The notes: generated from the letters alone by a model not told the origin. A stretch of DNA of 64,000 nt from Pedobacter jeongneungensis (GCF_000633455.1 NZ_AYMG01000014.1:175055-239054), one strand, 5' to 3'. Numbered from the stretch's first letter, positions 26,912 to 36,145 are shown. Numbers and translations are program-made.

Positions 26912-29317
26912 ATGAAACGAAGCATTAATAAAGTTGCTGTTCTAGGTTCAGGTATTATGGGTTCCCGTATTGCATGCCACTTCGCCAATATTGGTGTTGA
27001 GGTTCTGCTTTTGGATATTGCCCCTAAAGAACTGAGCCCCGAAGAGCAGGCAAAAGGATTAGCACTGGATAACCCAGCTGTAAAAAACCGGATTGTAAAT
27101 ACAGCTTTGCAAACGGCTGTGAAAACAAATCCCTCGCCAGTTTATACCAAAAAAGCGTTAAATAAAATAAAAACGGGGAACTTCGACGATGACATGTCGA
27201 AAATTGCCGGTTACGATTGGGTAATTGAAGTGGTAGTCGAAAATCTTGATATCAAGAAAAAAGTTTTCGAACAGGTAGAGCAGTTCCGTAAACCGGGTAC
27301 ATTAATTACTTCCAATACTTCTGGTATTCCCATTCATTTAATGGCTGAAGGAAGAAGTGAAGATTTTAAATCGCATTTCTGCGGAACACACTTTTTTAAT
27401 CCGCCACGCTATTTAAAATTATTGGAGATTATCCCTACGCCGCATACACAGCCAGAAATCGTTGATTTCTTAATGCATTATGGCGATAAGTTTTTAGGGA
27501 AAACAACCGTTTTATGTAAGGATACCCCAGCTTTTATTGCTAACCGCGTAGGTGTTTATTCCATCATGGCGCTTTTGCACCTTGTTGAGAAATTAGACCT
27601 CACGGTAGAAGAAGTTGATAAATTTACCGGACCAGCCCTTGGCAGACCAAAATCGGCTACTTTCCGTACTTCGGATGTGGTTGGTTTAGATACCATGATC
27701 AAAGTGGCAAAAGGCCTTTATGATAATTGCCCGCATGATAAAGCGCATGAGTTATTTAAACTTCCAGCATACGTGCAAAAGATGGAAGAGAACAAATGGC
27801 TTGGCGATAAGACCAAACAGGGTTTCTATAAAAAAACGAAAACGGCAGAAGGTAAAACTGAAATCCTTGCACTTGATTTAAAAACATTAGAATATAAGCC
27901 TCAGCAAAAAGTAAAATCGGCTACTTTAGAAATGACCAAACCGGTGGAAAACCTTCGTGAGCGCATGAAGATTTTTGCTAAGGGAAAAGATAAAGCAGGC
28001 GAACTGTTCCGACACTCTTCTTTTGGTTTGTTCGAATATGTATCTGATCGTATTCCTGAAATTTCTGACGAATTATACCGTATTGATGATGCCATGCGTG
28101 CAGGTTTCGGTTGGGAATTAGGTCCGTTCGAACTTTGGGATGCCGTTGGGGTAAAAGAAGCTATCGAAGGAATGGAGCAATATGGCAATAAAGCTGCGGC
28201 CTGGGTACACGAAATGCTCGATGCCGGAAATACTTCATTTTATAAAGTAGAAAACGGTGTTAAAAAATATTACGATATCCCTTCTAAAACCTATAAAGCA
28301 TTACCGGGAACAGATGAGTTTATCATTTTAGATAATCTCCGCGAAAATAAAACGATTTGGAAAAACTCAGGTGTTTCGATTATTGATTTAGGCGATGGCA
28401 TTCTTAATGTAGAATTCCATACTAAAATGAATACCATTGGTGGTGATGTAATCTCCGGAATCAATAAAGCCATTGATATGGCAGAAAAAGATTACCGTGG
28501 TTTGGTCATCGGCAACGATGGTGCAAATTTCTCAGCCGGTGCCAATGTGGGAATGATTTTTATGATGGCGGTAGAGCAGGAGTGGGACGAATTGAATATG
28601 GCCATAAAAATGTTCCAGAACACTTCAATGCGTATCCGGTATTCTTCTATTCCGGTGGTTGTAGCCCCTCATAATTTAACATTGGGTGGTGGTTGCGAGT
28701 TTAGCTTACATGCCGATCACGTGCAGCTTTCTGCCGAAACTTATATGGGTTTGGTAGAGTTTGGCGTAGGTGTTATCCCGGGTGGTGGCGGAACAAAGGA
28801 GTTTGCTTTGCGTGCTTCAGATGAATATAAAGACGATCAGATTGTGCAAAATGCTTTGAAAGACCGTTTTTTAACCATCGGAATGGCCAAAGTTTCTACT
28901 TCAGGTTACGAAGCCTACGAATTGGGTTATCTGCAAAAAGATAAATTTTCAATCTCAATGAACCGTAACCGTTTATTGGCCGATGCAAAAGCAAAAGCAA
29001 TCGAGCTGGCTGATGCAGGATATACCAAACCGGTTCAGCGTAATGATATTAAAGTGTTAGGTAAACAAGGTTTAGGAATCGTTTATGCAGGCGCAAATAG
29101 CATGTATGCAGGGCATTTCATCTCCGAACATGATAAAAAAATCTCCGAAAAATTAGGTTATGTAATGTGCGGTGGCGATTTATCTTCTCCAACAGAAGTA
29201 ACCGAGCAATATTTATTGGATCTGGAAAGAGAAGCATTTTTATCACTTGCGGGCGAAAGGAAATCTTTAGAGCGGATTCAGAGTATAATAACCAAAGGTA
29301 AGCCGTTGAGGAATTAA
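26912..29317 (+). CDS. 3-hydroxyacyl-CoA dehydrogenase / enoyl-CoA hydratase fusion (FadN-type)
   Basis: 801 aa. Catalyses the hydration and the NAD-dependent dehydrogenation steps of fatty-acid beta-oxidation. The N-terminal half is the dehydrogenase: Rossmann loop 'VAVLGSGIMGSRIACHFA' and 'GTHFFNPPRYLKLLEIIPT'. The C-terminal half is the crotonase fold: 'GNDGANFSAGANVGM' and 'GLVEFGVGVIPGGGG'. This domain order is the reverse of E. coli FadB and matches Bacillus FadN. It heads the operon with thiolase and acyl-CoA dehydrogenase, the same order as Bacillus fadNAE. Confidence 0.93.
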   Translation: MKRSINKVAVLGSGIMGSRIACHFANIGVEVLLLDIAPKELSPEEQAKGLALDNPAVKNRIVNTALQTAVKTNPSPVYTKKALNKIKTGNFDDDMSKIAGYDWVIEVVVENLDIKKKVFEQVEQFRKPGTLITSNTSGIPIHLMAEGRSEDFKSHFCGTHFFNPPRYLKLLEIIPTPHTQPEIVDFLMHYGDKFLGKTTVLCKDTPAFIANRVGVYSIMALLHLVEKLDLTVEEVDKFTGPALGRPKSATFRTSDVVGLDTMIKVAKGLYDNCPHDKAHELFKLPAYVQKMEENKWLGDKTKQGFYKKTKTAEGKTEILALDLKTLEYKPQQKVKSATLEMTKPVENLRERMKIFAKGKDKAGELFRHSSFGLFEYVSDRIPEISDELYRIDDAMRAGFGWELGPFELWDAVGVKEAIEGMEQYGNKAAAWVHEMLDAGNTSFYKVENGVKKYYDIPSKTYKALPGTDEFIILDNLRENKTIWKNSGVSIIDLGDGILNVEFHTKMNTIGGDVISGINKAIDMAEKDYRGLVIGNDGANFSAGANVGMIFMMAVEQEWDELNMAIKMFQNTSMRIRYSSIPVVVAPHNLTLGGGCEFSLHADHVQLSAETYMGLVEFGVGVIPGGGGTKEFALRASDEYKDDQIVQNALKDRFLTIGMAKVSTSGYEAYELGYLQKDKFSISMNRNRLLADAKAKAIELADAGYTKPVQRNDIKVLGKQGLGIVYAGANSMYAGHFISEHDKKISEKLGYVMCGGDLSSPTEVTEQYLLDLEREAFLSLAGERKSLERIQSIITKGKPLRN

Positions 29318-29391
29318 GATGAGAGTGGAGATGTGAGACACTAGATTTGAGACGGGTTGCACCGTTCATAGCCGCGTTAGAATAATAGAAT
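29318..29391. repeat. Left flank of four-helix-bundle cassette 1: GAGAT/TTGAGAC words
   Basis: Between the FadN-type gene and the first four-helix-bundle gene. It contains GATGAGAG, GAGATGTGAGAC and AGATTTGAGAC, variants of one purine-rich word that recurs, in both orientations, right of the gene at 29767-29903. Confidence 0.7.
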
Positions 29392-29766
29392 ATGAATAAT
29401 TTAAAAGAGTTAAAAATTTGGAATAAAGCTATTGATTTAGCGGTTGACGTTTATAAAGCCACTTCAACTTTTCCAACTGACGAACGTTTTGGTTTGATAA
29501 GTCAATCTCGAAGGGCTGCTGTTTCAATTCCATCTAACATTGCCGAAGGTGCTGGAAGAAATTCAATTAAAGAATTTTATAACTTTTTAGGGATAGCCAA
29601 TGGATCTTCTTACGAATTACAAACTCAATTGGTAATCGCTAATAAACTCGCCATTCTCGAATCAGAAATTTTAGATCCTTTACTTGCTCAAATAGACGAA
29701 TTGCAAAAAATGACTTATGGTTTTCAGCAGATGCTGGAGAAGAAAATTAATATGAAAAAGATGTGA
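29392..29766 (+). CDS. Four-helix-bundle protein, 23S rRNA intervening-sequence (S23/IVP) family, copy 1
   Basis: 124 aa. 'KELKIWNKAIDLAVDVYKAT', 'FGLISQSRRAAVSIPSNIAEGAGR' and 'FLGIANGSSYELQTQL' are the family signature. Relatives are encoded within intervening sequences of 23S rRNA genes and, more often in Bacteroidota, as stand-alone genes; Avd of diversity-generating retroelements shares the fold. Molecular function is unsettled; a nucleic-acid-binding role has been proposed. Here it separates the first two genes of a beta-oxidation operon and is framed by repeated GAGAT words. A second copy lies at 31185. Confidence 0.92.
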   Translation: MNNLKELKIWNKAIDLAVDVYKATSTFPTDERFGLISQSRRAAVSIPSNIAEGAGRNSIKEFYNFLGIANGSSYELQTQLVIANKLAILESEILDPLLAQIDELQKMTYGFQQMLEKKINMKKM

Positions 29767-29903
29767 AAAACTAGATTTGAGATTTGAGACCAATTACCCT
29801 CTCATATCTCACATCTAATGTCTCAAATCTAAATAATAATCGATCTGAGTTTTGAATTTGAGCAGGTCTCAAATCTCAAGTCTCAGATCTCAAATCTTAA
29901 AAA
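29767..29903. repeat. Right flank of cassette 1: mixed-orientation TCTCAAATC words
   Basis: Reads ACTAGATTTGAGATTTGAGAC, then CTCATATCTCACATC and GTCTCAAATCT in the opposite orientation, then GATCTGAG...TTTGAG, and a final run of GTCTCAAATCTCAAGTC-type words directly before the thiolase start. The words of this flank pair with those in the left flank and with each other, giving several alternative stems. Confidence 0.75.
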
Positions 29904-31079
29904 ATGGAAGCATATATTATAGCCGGATATCGTACAGCAGTGGGTAAAGCACCCCGTGGCGTATTCCGTTTTACAAGAGCTGATGATTTAGCCGCAGAAG
30001 TAATCAGGGCTTTAGTGGCGTCGGTTCCGAATTTAGATAACGAACAGATTGATGATGTAATTGTAGGTAACGCTACTCCGGAAGCAGAACAGGGGCTAAA
30101 TATTGGCCGTATGATTTCGCTGATGGGTTTGGATACTGATAAAGTTCCTGGTGTTACCGTAAACCGTTATTGCGCATCGGGTTTAGATACCATTGCTACA
30201 GCGGTAGCTAAAATTAAGGCTGGCATGGCTGATTGTATTATCGCCGGTGGAGTAGAAGTAATGAGTGGAATGCCTTTCGGTGGGTGGAAATTGGTTCCCA
30301 ATGCAGAAGTGGCAAAAAACAACCCCGATTGGTATTGGGGAATGGGCTTAACCGCCGAAGCTGTGGCAAAAGAATATAATGTGAGTCGTGAAGATCAGGA
30401 TGCATTTTCATTAAAATCTCACGAGAAAGCCATTCATGCAATAAAAAATGGTCATTTAAAAGATGGTGTTTTGCCAATTACGGTGAACGAAAATTACCTG
30501 GATGCCAACCTGAAAAAGAAGACCCGTTCTTATGTGGTTGACACTGATGAAGGTCCACGAGCAGATACAACATTAGATAAACTGGCGAAATTGAAACCTG
30601 TATTCGACGCCGTTGGAAGTGTAACTGCTGGTAATTCTTCTCAAACATCAGATGGTGCAGCTTTTGTTTTGGTCGTTTCTGAAAAGAAAATGAAAGAGCT
30701 AAATGCTGAGCCGATTGCCAGATTGGTAAGTTACGGCATTGCAGGTGTTCCGCCCCGCATTATGGGTATCGGGCCAATTGAAGCGATTCCTAAAGCATTG
30801 AAACAAGCCGGTTTGAAAAAAGAAGATATAGATTTAATCGAACTGAACGAAGCTTTTGCCTCTCAATCTTTAGCCGTAATCAGAACTTTGGATTTAAACC
30901 CTGATGTGATCAATGTTAACGGCGGTGCAATTGCACTTGGCCATCCACTGGGCTGTACCGGAGCAAAACTAACCGTGCAGATCATGAATGAATTAAAAAG
31001 ACAAAATAAGAAATACGGAATGGTAACCATGTGTGTAGGAACAGGACAGGGTGCCGCAGGCATTTTTGAGTTATTTTAA
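29904..31079 (+). CDS. fadA: Acetyl-CoA C-acyltransferase (3-ketoacyl-CoA thiolase)
   Basis: 391 aa, normal thiolase length. Cleaves 3-ketoacyl-CoA to acetyl-CoA and a shortened acyl-CoA. Catalytic residues: nucleophile Cys90 in '[10 protein letters not shown]', His347 in '[11 protein letters not shown]' and Cys377 in '[11 protein letters not shown]'. Second enzyme of the operon; the gap before it holds cassette 1 and the gap after it holds cassette 2, so polycistronic reading must pass through both four-helix-bundle genes, which are all on the same strand. Confidence 0.95.
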   Translation: MEAYIIAGYRTAVGKAPRGVFRFTRADDLAAEVIRALVASVPNLDNEQIDDVIVGNATPEAEQGLNIGRMISLMGLDTDKVPGVTVNRYCASGLDTIATAVAKIKAGMADCIIAGGVEVMSGMPFGGWKLVPNAEVAKNNPDWYWGMGLTAEAVAKEYNVSREDQDAFSLKSHEKAIHAIKNGHLKDGVLPITVNENYLDANLKKKTRSYVVDTDEGPRADTTLDKLAKLKPVFDAVGSVTAGNSSQTSDGAAFVLVVSEKKMKELNAEPIARLVSYGIAGVPPRIMGIGPIEAIPKALKQAGLKKEDIDLIELNEAFASQSLAVIRTLDLNPDVINVNGGAIALGHPLGCTGAKLTVQIMNELKRQNKKYGMVTMCVGTGQGAAGIFELF

Positions 31080-31184
31080 ATAGTATCGAGATATGAGTAT
31101 TTAGTATCAAGATTTAATAGCAGGTGAATAAACCAGTTTATAAATCATCCCAACATACTATTCAGTCACTAATACTAATAAAAT
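31080..31184. repeat. Left flank of cassette 2: AGTATCAAG words
   Basis: Contains AGTATCGAGAT, GAGTATTTAGTATCAAGA and, in the other orientation, ATACTATTCAGTCACTAATACT just before the gene. It is the same layout as the left flank of cassette 1 but built from a different word. Confidence 0.7.
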
Positions 31185-31541
31185 ATGCACAATTTTAAAG
31201 AGTTAAAAGTTTGGCAAAAATCAATTGAATTAGCCGTTGATGTTTATAAAGCTAGTTCATTTTTGCCTGTTGATGAGAGATACGGTTTGATTTCTCAAAT
31301 GAAAAGATGCTCTGTTTCGATACCTTCTAATATTGCTGAAGGAGCCGGTAGGGGAACAAGCGCTCAGTTTAAATATTTTTTAACCATAAGTCAGGGCTCT
31401 GCTTTTGAATTGGAAACCCAGGTAATTATTTCAAATAGATTGGGGTTATTAGAAGATCCGCTTACCAATGATTTGATTGAAAAGACAACTGAAGTTCAAA
31501 AAATGATTTATGCACTTGAAAAAAGATTGATTATTAAGTAG
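31185..31541 (+). CDS. Four-helix-bundle protein, 23S rRNA intervening-sequence (S23/IVP) family, copy 2
   Basis: 118 aa, roughly half identical to copy 1: 'FKELKVWQKSIELAVDVYKAS', 'YGLISQMKRCSVSIPSNIAEGAGR' and 'GSAFELETQVIISNRLGLLE'. Both copies have the hallmark 'SIPSNIAEGAGR' loop. It lies between thiolase and acyl-CoA dehydrogenase on the operon strand. The two copies are diverged enough not to be a recent tandem duplication, and their flanking words differ. Function unknown as for copy 1. Confidence 0.92.
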   Translation: MHNFKELKVWQKSIELAVDVYKASSFLPVDERYGLISQMKRCSVSIPSNIAEGAGRGTSAQFKYFLTISQGSAFELETQVIISNRLGLLEDPLTNDLIEKTTEVQKMIYALEKRLIIK

Positions 31542-31712
31542 GGGTATCAAGGTAGAGGTATCAAGATAGGAGTATCAAGTAAGAAACAATGTCGGTGCTT
31601 AATTTTGAAATTGTCTTAATACTAGATACTTAATAATAATAAAGAAACAATGGGAGTATCGGGTTCCCGGATTTATCGTGATACTTGATACTCGTTATTA
31701 GATACTAAAACA
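31542..31712. repeat. Right flank of cassette 2: mixed-orientation AGTATCAAG / CTTGATACT words
   Basis: GGTATCAAGG, GGTATCAAGATAGG and GTATCAAGTAAG in one orientation; AATACTAGATACTTAA in the other; GGGAGTATCGGG forward again; then GTGATACTTGATACTCG and TTAGATACTAAA up to the acyl-CoA dehydrogenase start. The forward-forward-reverse-forward-reverse order repeats that of the right flank of cassette 1. Confidence 0.75.
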
Positions 31713-33506
31713 ATGGAAACAACTGAAAAAAAAACAATTAAAGGTGGCGAATTCTTAATTAAAGATACCACTTATCAGGAAGTATTTATCCCTGAAGAAT
31801 TTGATGAAGAGCAGCAGATGATTGCACAGACTTGTCGTGATTTCCTGGCCTCTGAAGTTTATCCCAATTTAGATAAAATTGATAAACAGGAAGACCCGGA
31901 GTTAATGCCAACACTATTAACCAAAGCTGGCGAACTGGGTATCTTGGGCGTTTCAGTTCCTGAAGAATACGGAGGTTTTGGTAAAAATTTCAATACTTCG
32001 ATGTTGGTTGCCGATGTGGTTGGTGCCGGGCACTCTTTCGCAGTTGCACTTTCTGCACATACAGGGATTGGTACCTTGCCTATCCTTTATTACGGTAACG
32101 AAGAACAGAAAGCAAAATATATCCCTAAGCTGGGTTCGGGCGAATGGAAAGCAGCATATTGTTTAACTGAACCAAATTCGGGTTCGGATGCAAACTCTGG
32201 TAAAACAAAGGCTAAACTGAGCGATGATGGTAAACATTATATCATCACTGGTCAGAAAATGTGGATCACGAACGGTGGTTTTGCTGATATTTTTATCGTT
32301 TTTGCCAAAATCGACGACGATAAAAACTTAACCGCGTTTATTGTGGAGAAAGATTTCGGTGGAATCACCATGAATCCGGAAGAACATAAAATGGGTATCA
32401 AAGGTTCTTCAACCCGCCAGGTTTTCTTTAATGATTGCCCGGTTCCTGTTGAGAATATGCTGAGTGAACGTGAAAACGGTTTCAAAATCGCGGTAAACAT
32501 TTTAAACATTGGCCGTATTAAATTATCAGCTGCCGCTATCGGTGCATCAAAAGCAACTTTAAATACAGCGATCAATTATTCAAATGAAAGGATCCAGTTT
32601 GGCCGTCCGATTTCAAAATATGGAGCCATCCGTTTCAAAATTGCAGAAATTGCTTCCAAACTTTATGCTGTTGATGCGGCAAATTACCGTGCCGGACAGA
32701 ATATTGATGATACCTACGATCAATTGGTTGCTGGTGGAATGGAGTCGGGCAAAGCCAGATTAAAATCTGTTGAGCAGTTTGCTGTAGAATGCGCCATCTT
32801 AAAAGTATGGGGTTCTGAAGCATTGGATTATACAGTAGATGAAGGTGTTCAGATTTATGGTGGTATGGGCTTCTCTGCAGATGCGCCAATGGACAGGGCT
32901 TACCGTGATGCACGTATCAACAGAATTTTCGAAGGTACAAACGAAATTAACCGTTTGTTAACTGTTGATATGATGCTAAAACGTGCCATGAAGGGCGAAT
33001 TGGATTTAATGACACCAGCCACTGCCGTAGCAGCTGAATTGATGAGCATTCCTGATTTCGGCGAAGAAGATACCACGTTATTTGCTGCAGAGAAAAAGGT
33101 ATTGTCTAATTTGAAAAAAGCAACTTTGATGGTAGCTGGTGCTGCGGTTCAAAAATTAATGATGACCCTGAGTAAAGAGCAGGAAATTTTGATGAACATT
33201 GCAGATATGGCGGGTTATGTTTATGTATTAGAATCAGCTTTATTAAGAACAGAAAAATTAGTTCATACCCGCGGTGAAGAAGCATCTGCAGGCCAACTGG
33301 ATTTGTTGAGGATTTATTTGGTAGAGGCAGTAGATGGTATTGCCAAAGCAGGTAAAGAAGCACTTTGGGCTTTTGCCGAAGGTGATGAACAACGCATGAT
33401 GTTGGTAGGTTTACGCCGTTTTACTAAGGTAGAGCCATTTAATGTTAAAGATGCACGCCAAAGGGTGGCGCAACAACTGATAGAAGCGAATAAATATATT
33501 TTCTAA
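31713..33506 (+). CDS. Acyl-CoA dehydrogenase (FadE-type, long form)
   Basis: 597 aa; longer than short ACADs (~380 aa) because of an extra C-terminal domain, as in Bacillus FadE. FAD-dependent oxidation of acyl-CoA to enoyl-CoA, the first beta-oxidation step. Signatures: 'AYCLTEPNSGSDANSGKT', 'MWITNGGFADIFIVFAK' and 'RIFEGTNEINRLL' near the catalytic Glu. Residues after about 440 form the extension. Last gene of the operon; a hairpin terminator follows directly. Confidence 0.95.
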   Translation: METTEKKTIKGGEFLIKDTTYQEVFIPEEFDEEQQMIAQTCRDFLASEVYPNLDKIDKQEDPELMPTLLTKAGELGILGVSVPEEYGGFGKNFNTSMLVADVVGAGHSFAVALSAHTGIGTLPILYYGNEEQKAKYIPKLGSGEWKAAYCLTEPNSGSDANSGKTKAKLSDDGKHYIITGQKMWITNGGFADIFIVFAKIDDDKNLTAFIVEKDFGGITMNPEEHKMGIKGSSTRQVFFNDCPVPVENMLSERENGFKIAVNILNIGRIKLSAAAIGASKATLNTAINYSNERIQFGRPISKYGAIRFKIAEIASKLYAVDAANYRAGQNIDDTYDQLVAGGMESGKARLKSVEQFAVECAILKVWGSEALDYTVDEGVQIYGGMGFSADAPMDRAYRDARINRIFEGTNEINRLLTVDMMLKRAMKGELDLMTPATAVAAELMSIPDFGEEDTTLFAAEKKVLSNLKKATLMVAGAAVQKLMMTLSKEQEILMNIADMAGYVYVLESALLRTEKLVHTRGEEASAGQLDLLRIYLVEAVDGIAKAGKEALWAFAEGDEQRMMLVGLRRFTKVEPFNVKDARQRVAQQLIEANKYIF

Positions 33507-33526
33507 GGTAGAAGGCTGAAAGGCGT

Positions 33527-33573
33527 AGGGTTTAAGGATTGGGTGAATAACCTAAACCTTAAACCCTTTTTTA
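33527..33573 (+). terminator. Terminator of the beta-oxidation operon
   Basis: Arms AGGGTTTAAGG (33527) and CCTTAAACCCT (33557) with a loop that itself contains GGGTGAATAACCTAAA, followed by TTTTT. It is built from GGTTTAAGG-like words, resembling the other iterated-word clusters. Confidence 0.75.
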
Positions 33574-34082
33574 TACTGCAGAAATCCATAATAGCTTGGC
33601 ATGCTGAGGCACGAAGCATCTGCAGTGATGAAACAGATGCTTCGTGCTTACCATTGAACTTATTTTGCAATTATTTTTATGAGCGACTTGCGGCATCTAT
33701 GTATTTCCGCATAGCTTGGCCACGGCACCGTATCTCCCGTTCTACTTAAATCCGGCCTAACAAATTTTTCGGGTTCCACTAAAAAAGCCATCCCACTTGC
33801 TTCGAAAGAAAAATTTTCAGCCGGTGTTTTTTGTTTCTTTTTGACATCAAAAAGAAAGAGCCCTTCGGCGGCGGCGAGCCGAGGCAAGGCTTTGCCTTGG
33901 GAAAAAAGTAAAGATATAAGTCATTCATATTGATTTTTATAAAATAATTAATTCTCAGCAAGACATAATCCGAATAAGAGAGAAGTGAAAATCAGAATTT
34001 TATCAGCCGAATAAGGAGGGAATTAGGCTTCAAAAAATAATAAGTCCTTAACTTTATAACATTAAAATCATATTTTCGTGCC
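33574..34082. repeat. Non-coding spacer with dispersed inverted repeats
   Basis: No gene is supported. At 33609-33647 perfect 14-bp arms GCACGAAGCATCTG / CAGATGCTTCGTGC surround an 11-nt loop. At about 33838-33858 TCTTTTTGACATCAAAAAGA is a near-perfect palindrome, followed by a GGCGGCGGC stretch and an AAGGCTTTGCCTT stem. The rest is AT-rich and should contain the promoter of the FKBP gene. Confidence 0.7.
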
Positions 34083-34529
34083 ATGATTAAATTTAGATTT
34101 CTTGCGGTACTTCTTTTATGTGTGGTTGCGGTTTCATCTTGTAAAAAAGACGAAGATCCTGAAAAACAGATTACCGATTTTATCCAAAAGAATAATATTA
34201 ATGCGGTGAGAGATGCATCTGGTTTATACTACCAGATTATTAAACCTGGCACCGGTTCCTTTACCTATCCAGCCAATACCAAAATAACCATTAAATACGA
34301 AGGCAGGCTGTTAAATGGAGATGTTTTTGATAATGGAGGTGGTAAAGAGCAGACATTTAACCTGGCTGAGTTAATTCAGGGCTGGAGAATAGGCATTCCT
34401 AAAATTCAAAAAGGTGGCGAAATCAGGTTGATCGTCCCGCCAGGTTTAGGTTATGGCAGTAGTGCTGTGGGGTCAATTCCGGGAAATTCAGTATTGGATT
34501 TTACCATTCAGCTGTCCAATGCGCAATAA
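34083..34529 (+). CDS. FKBP-type peptidyl-prolyl isomerase, lipoprotein 1
   Basis: 148 aa. Signal peptide with lipobox 'VVAVSSCKKDEDP', so it is probably an outer-membrane or periplasmic lipoprotein. A short linker is followed by an FKBP domain: 'TKITIKYEGRLLNGDVFDN', 'LAELIQGWRIGIPKIQKGG' and 'LIVPPGLGYG'. Catalyses cis-trans isomerisation of prolyl bonds in exported proteins. First of three neighbouring genes with the same plan; 155 bp separate it from the next. Confidence 0.93.
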   Translation: MIKFRFLAVLLLCVVAVSSCKKDEDPEKQITDFIQKNNINAVRDASGLYYQIIKPGTGSFTYPANTKITIKYEGRLLNGDVFDNGGGKEQTFNLAELIQGWRIGIPKIQKGGEIRLIVPPGLGYGSSAVGSIPGNSVLDFTIQLSNAQ

Positions 34530-34684
34530 GAATAAAGACTAAAGGTGAAAGATCAAAGCTGAAGTCTGTATTGTCGATTTCCAATAATGTTCTTTGGTCT
34601 TTTTGCTTTTACCCTTAAGCGCTTTAAAAATTGTTAAAATAGGTTAAAAATTGTAGCATCCGTATTAAAAGCTTATTTTTGCGG

Positions 34685-35176
34685 ATGATGGTTAAGTTTA
34701 AACATATTATTTTATTGATATGCCTAACAGGATGCTTTGCAGCTTGTAAGAAAGATGTATCTATTGATGATTCTTACGATCCCACTCCTCAGTTTAAAGC
34801 TGATACGGCTGCAATAAGTGCTTTTGTTAAAACTAATAATATCCCGGCAACAAAAGATGCCAGTGGTATTTTTTATCAGATTATAGCACCTGGAGCAGGA
34901 AACACAACTTATCTTACTTCAACTGTAATTACTGCAGATTATGAAGGCAGATTATTAAATGGTACTATTTTCGATAGCACCAAAGGAACCCCAACCTCTT
35001 TTAAACTTGGAAATGTTATTTTAGGATGGCAGTTTGGGATTCAAAAAATACAAAAAGGAGGAAAGATCAGGTTAATTATCCCATCTTATTTCGCCTACGG
35101 AACACAGTCGCCATCATCCCTGGTACCTGCTAATTCGATACTCGATTTTACTATAACACTTACAGACGTACAATAA
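34685..35176 (+). CDS. FKBP-type peptidyl-prolyl isomerase, lipoprotein 2
   Basis: 163 aa from the ATG at 34685 (ATG at 34688 also possible; a TTG precedes them). Lipobox 'GCFAACKKDVS'. One FKBP domain with 'ADYEGRLLNGTIFDS', 'VILGWQFGIQKIQKGGKIRL' and 'IIPSYFAYG'. Clearly a paralogue of the previous gene, with the same 'KDASG(L/I)(Y/F)YQII' entry motif. Stops 3 bp before the third paralogue starts, so those two are an operon. Confidence 0.92.
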   Translation: MMVKFKHIILLICLTGCFAACKKDVSIDDSYDPTPQFKADTAAISAFVKTNNIPATKDASGIFYQIIAPGAGNTTYLTSTVITADYEGRLLNGTIFDSTKGTPTSFKLGNVILGWQFGIQKIQKGGKIRLIIPSYFAYGTQSPSSLVPANSILDFTITLTDVQ

Positions 35177-35179
35177 TAA

Positions 35180-36118
35180 ATGAACAAATTTACTAAACTT
35201 GGCCTATTTACACTTTTACTGGCTACTGTAGTTTTCAGCTCGTGCAAAAAGGACTATGAGACGATAGAAAGCGTAGATGATGCAGCTATAAAGGCTTATA
35301 TATCAAAAAATAATCTAACTCAAATGATACCTGATCCTGATAAAACAGGGTTTTATTATCAAACTACGAATCCTACAGATGGAACATTTTTCTTGAATCC
35401 TGATTCAGTATTATATGATGTTACTGTTAAATCAATGAACGATGGAACAAGCTATCTTCAGCCTTCTCCAAATGGAAATCAAGGAAATTATGTTGGATAT
35501 TTAAATAGTTTTAGTGATCCGAGGCTTTCATCATTGACTTTTAATATTCCTGCAATTAGAACAGCAGTTTTAGGTCTTAAACCTGGTGGTAGTGCTAGAG
35601 TATTGTTACCTTCTTATCTTGCATTTGGTAAAAATGGAGTGGGTTTTATACCATCGAATGAAAATCTTGATCTTATAGTTAAAACATATACGTATCGTAA
35701 ACAATGGTTATTTGATGATGATAAAATCAAAAGCTTTTTAACTACTAAAGGACTAACCGCGACTAAAGATGCAAGTAGAATATACTATATCGTTAGCTCT
35801 CTAGGAACTGGTAAGTCAATTGATCCGGAAGTTAGTACAGTTGTAATCAATTATACTGGAAGGTTTTTAGATGGATCATCATTTGATTCAAATACTGCCG
35901 GAACTTTCTCAACTGTTTTATCTAGTACGGCGGCTTTAATTCAAGGATGGAAAATATTAATTCCTAAGTTTCCTGCAGGTACAAAACTAAGAATGTTTAT
36001 ACCTTCAGATCTTGCTTATGGACCATCAGGGAGTAGAGATAGTGCTACTGGTCTATATGTAATTCCGCGTAACGCAGTACTAGATTTTGATATTGAAATT
36101 GTAAGTGTTACGGATTAA
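35180..36118 (+). CDS. Two-domain FKBP-like lipoprotein
   Basis: 312 aa. Lipobox 'VVFSSCKKDYET'. Two FKBP-like modules: the first (about 35-165) keeps the fold pattern 'AVLGLKPGGSARVLLPSYLAFG' but lacks the usual 'YEGRLLNG.FD' strand and its active-site residues look lost; the second (about 180-310) is regular, with 'INYTGRFLDGSSFDS' and 'IQGWKILIPKFPAG'. Probably a duplication and fusion of the preceding gene, with one module now structural. The DNA is visibly more AT-rich in its synonymous positions than the two genes before it. Confidence 0.88.
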   Translation: MNKFTKLGLFTLLLATVVFSSCKKDYETIESVDDAAIKAYISKNNLTQMIPDPDKTGFYYQTTNPTDGTFFLNPDSVLYDVTVKSMNDGTSYLQPSPNGNQGNYVGYLNSFSDPRLSSLTFNIPAIRTAVLGLKPGGSARVLLPSYLAFGKNGVGFIPSNENLDLIVKTYTYRKQWLFDDDKIKSFLTTKGLTATKDASRIYYIVSSLGTGKSIDPEVSTVVINYTGRFLDGSSFDSNTAGTFSTVLSSTAALIQGWKILIPKFPAGTKLRMFIPSDLAYGPSGSRDSATGLYVIPRNAVLDFDIEIVSVTD

Positions 36119-36145
36119 TAAATGCATTAAATTCATTTTTTAAAA

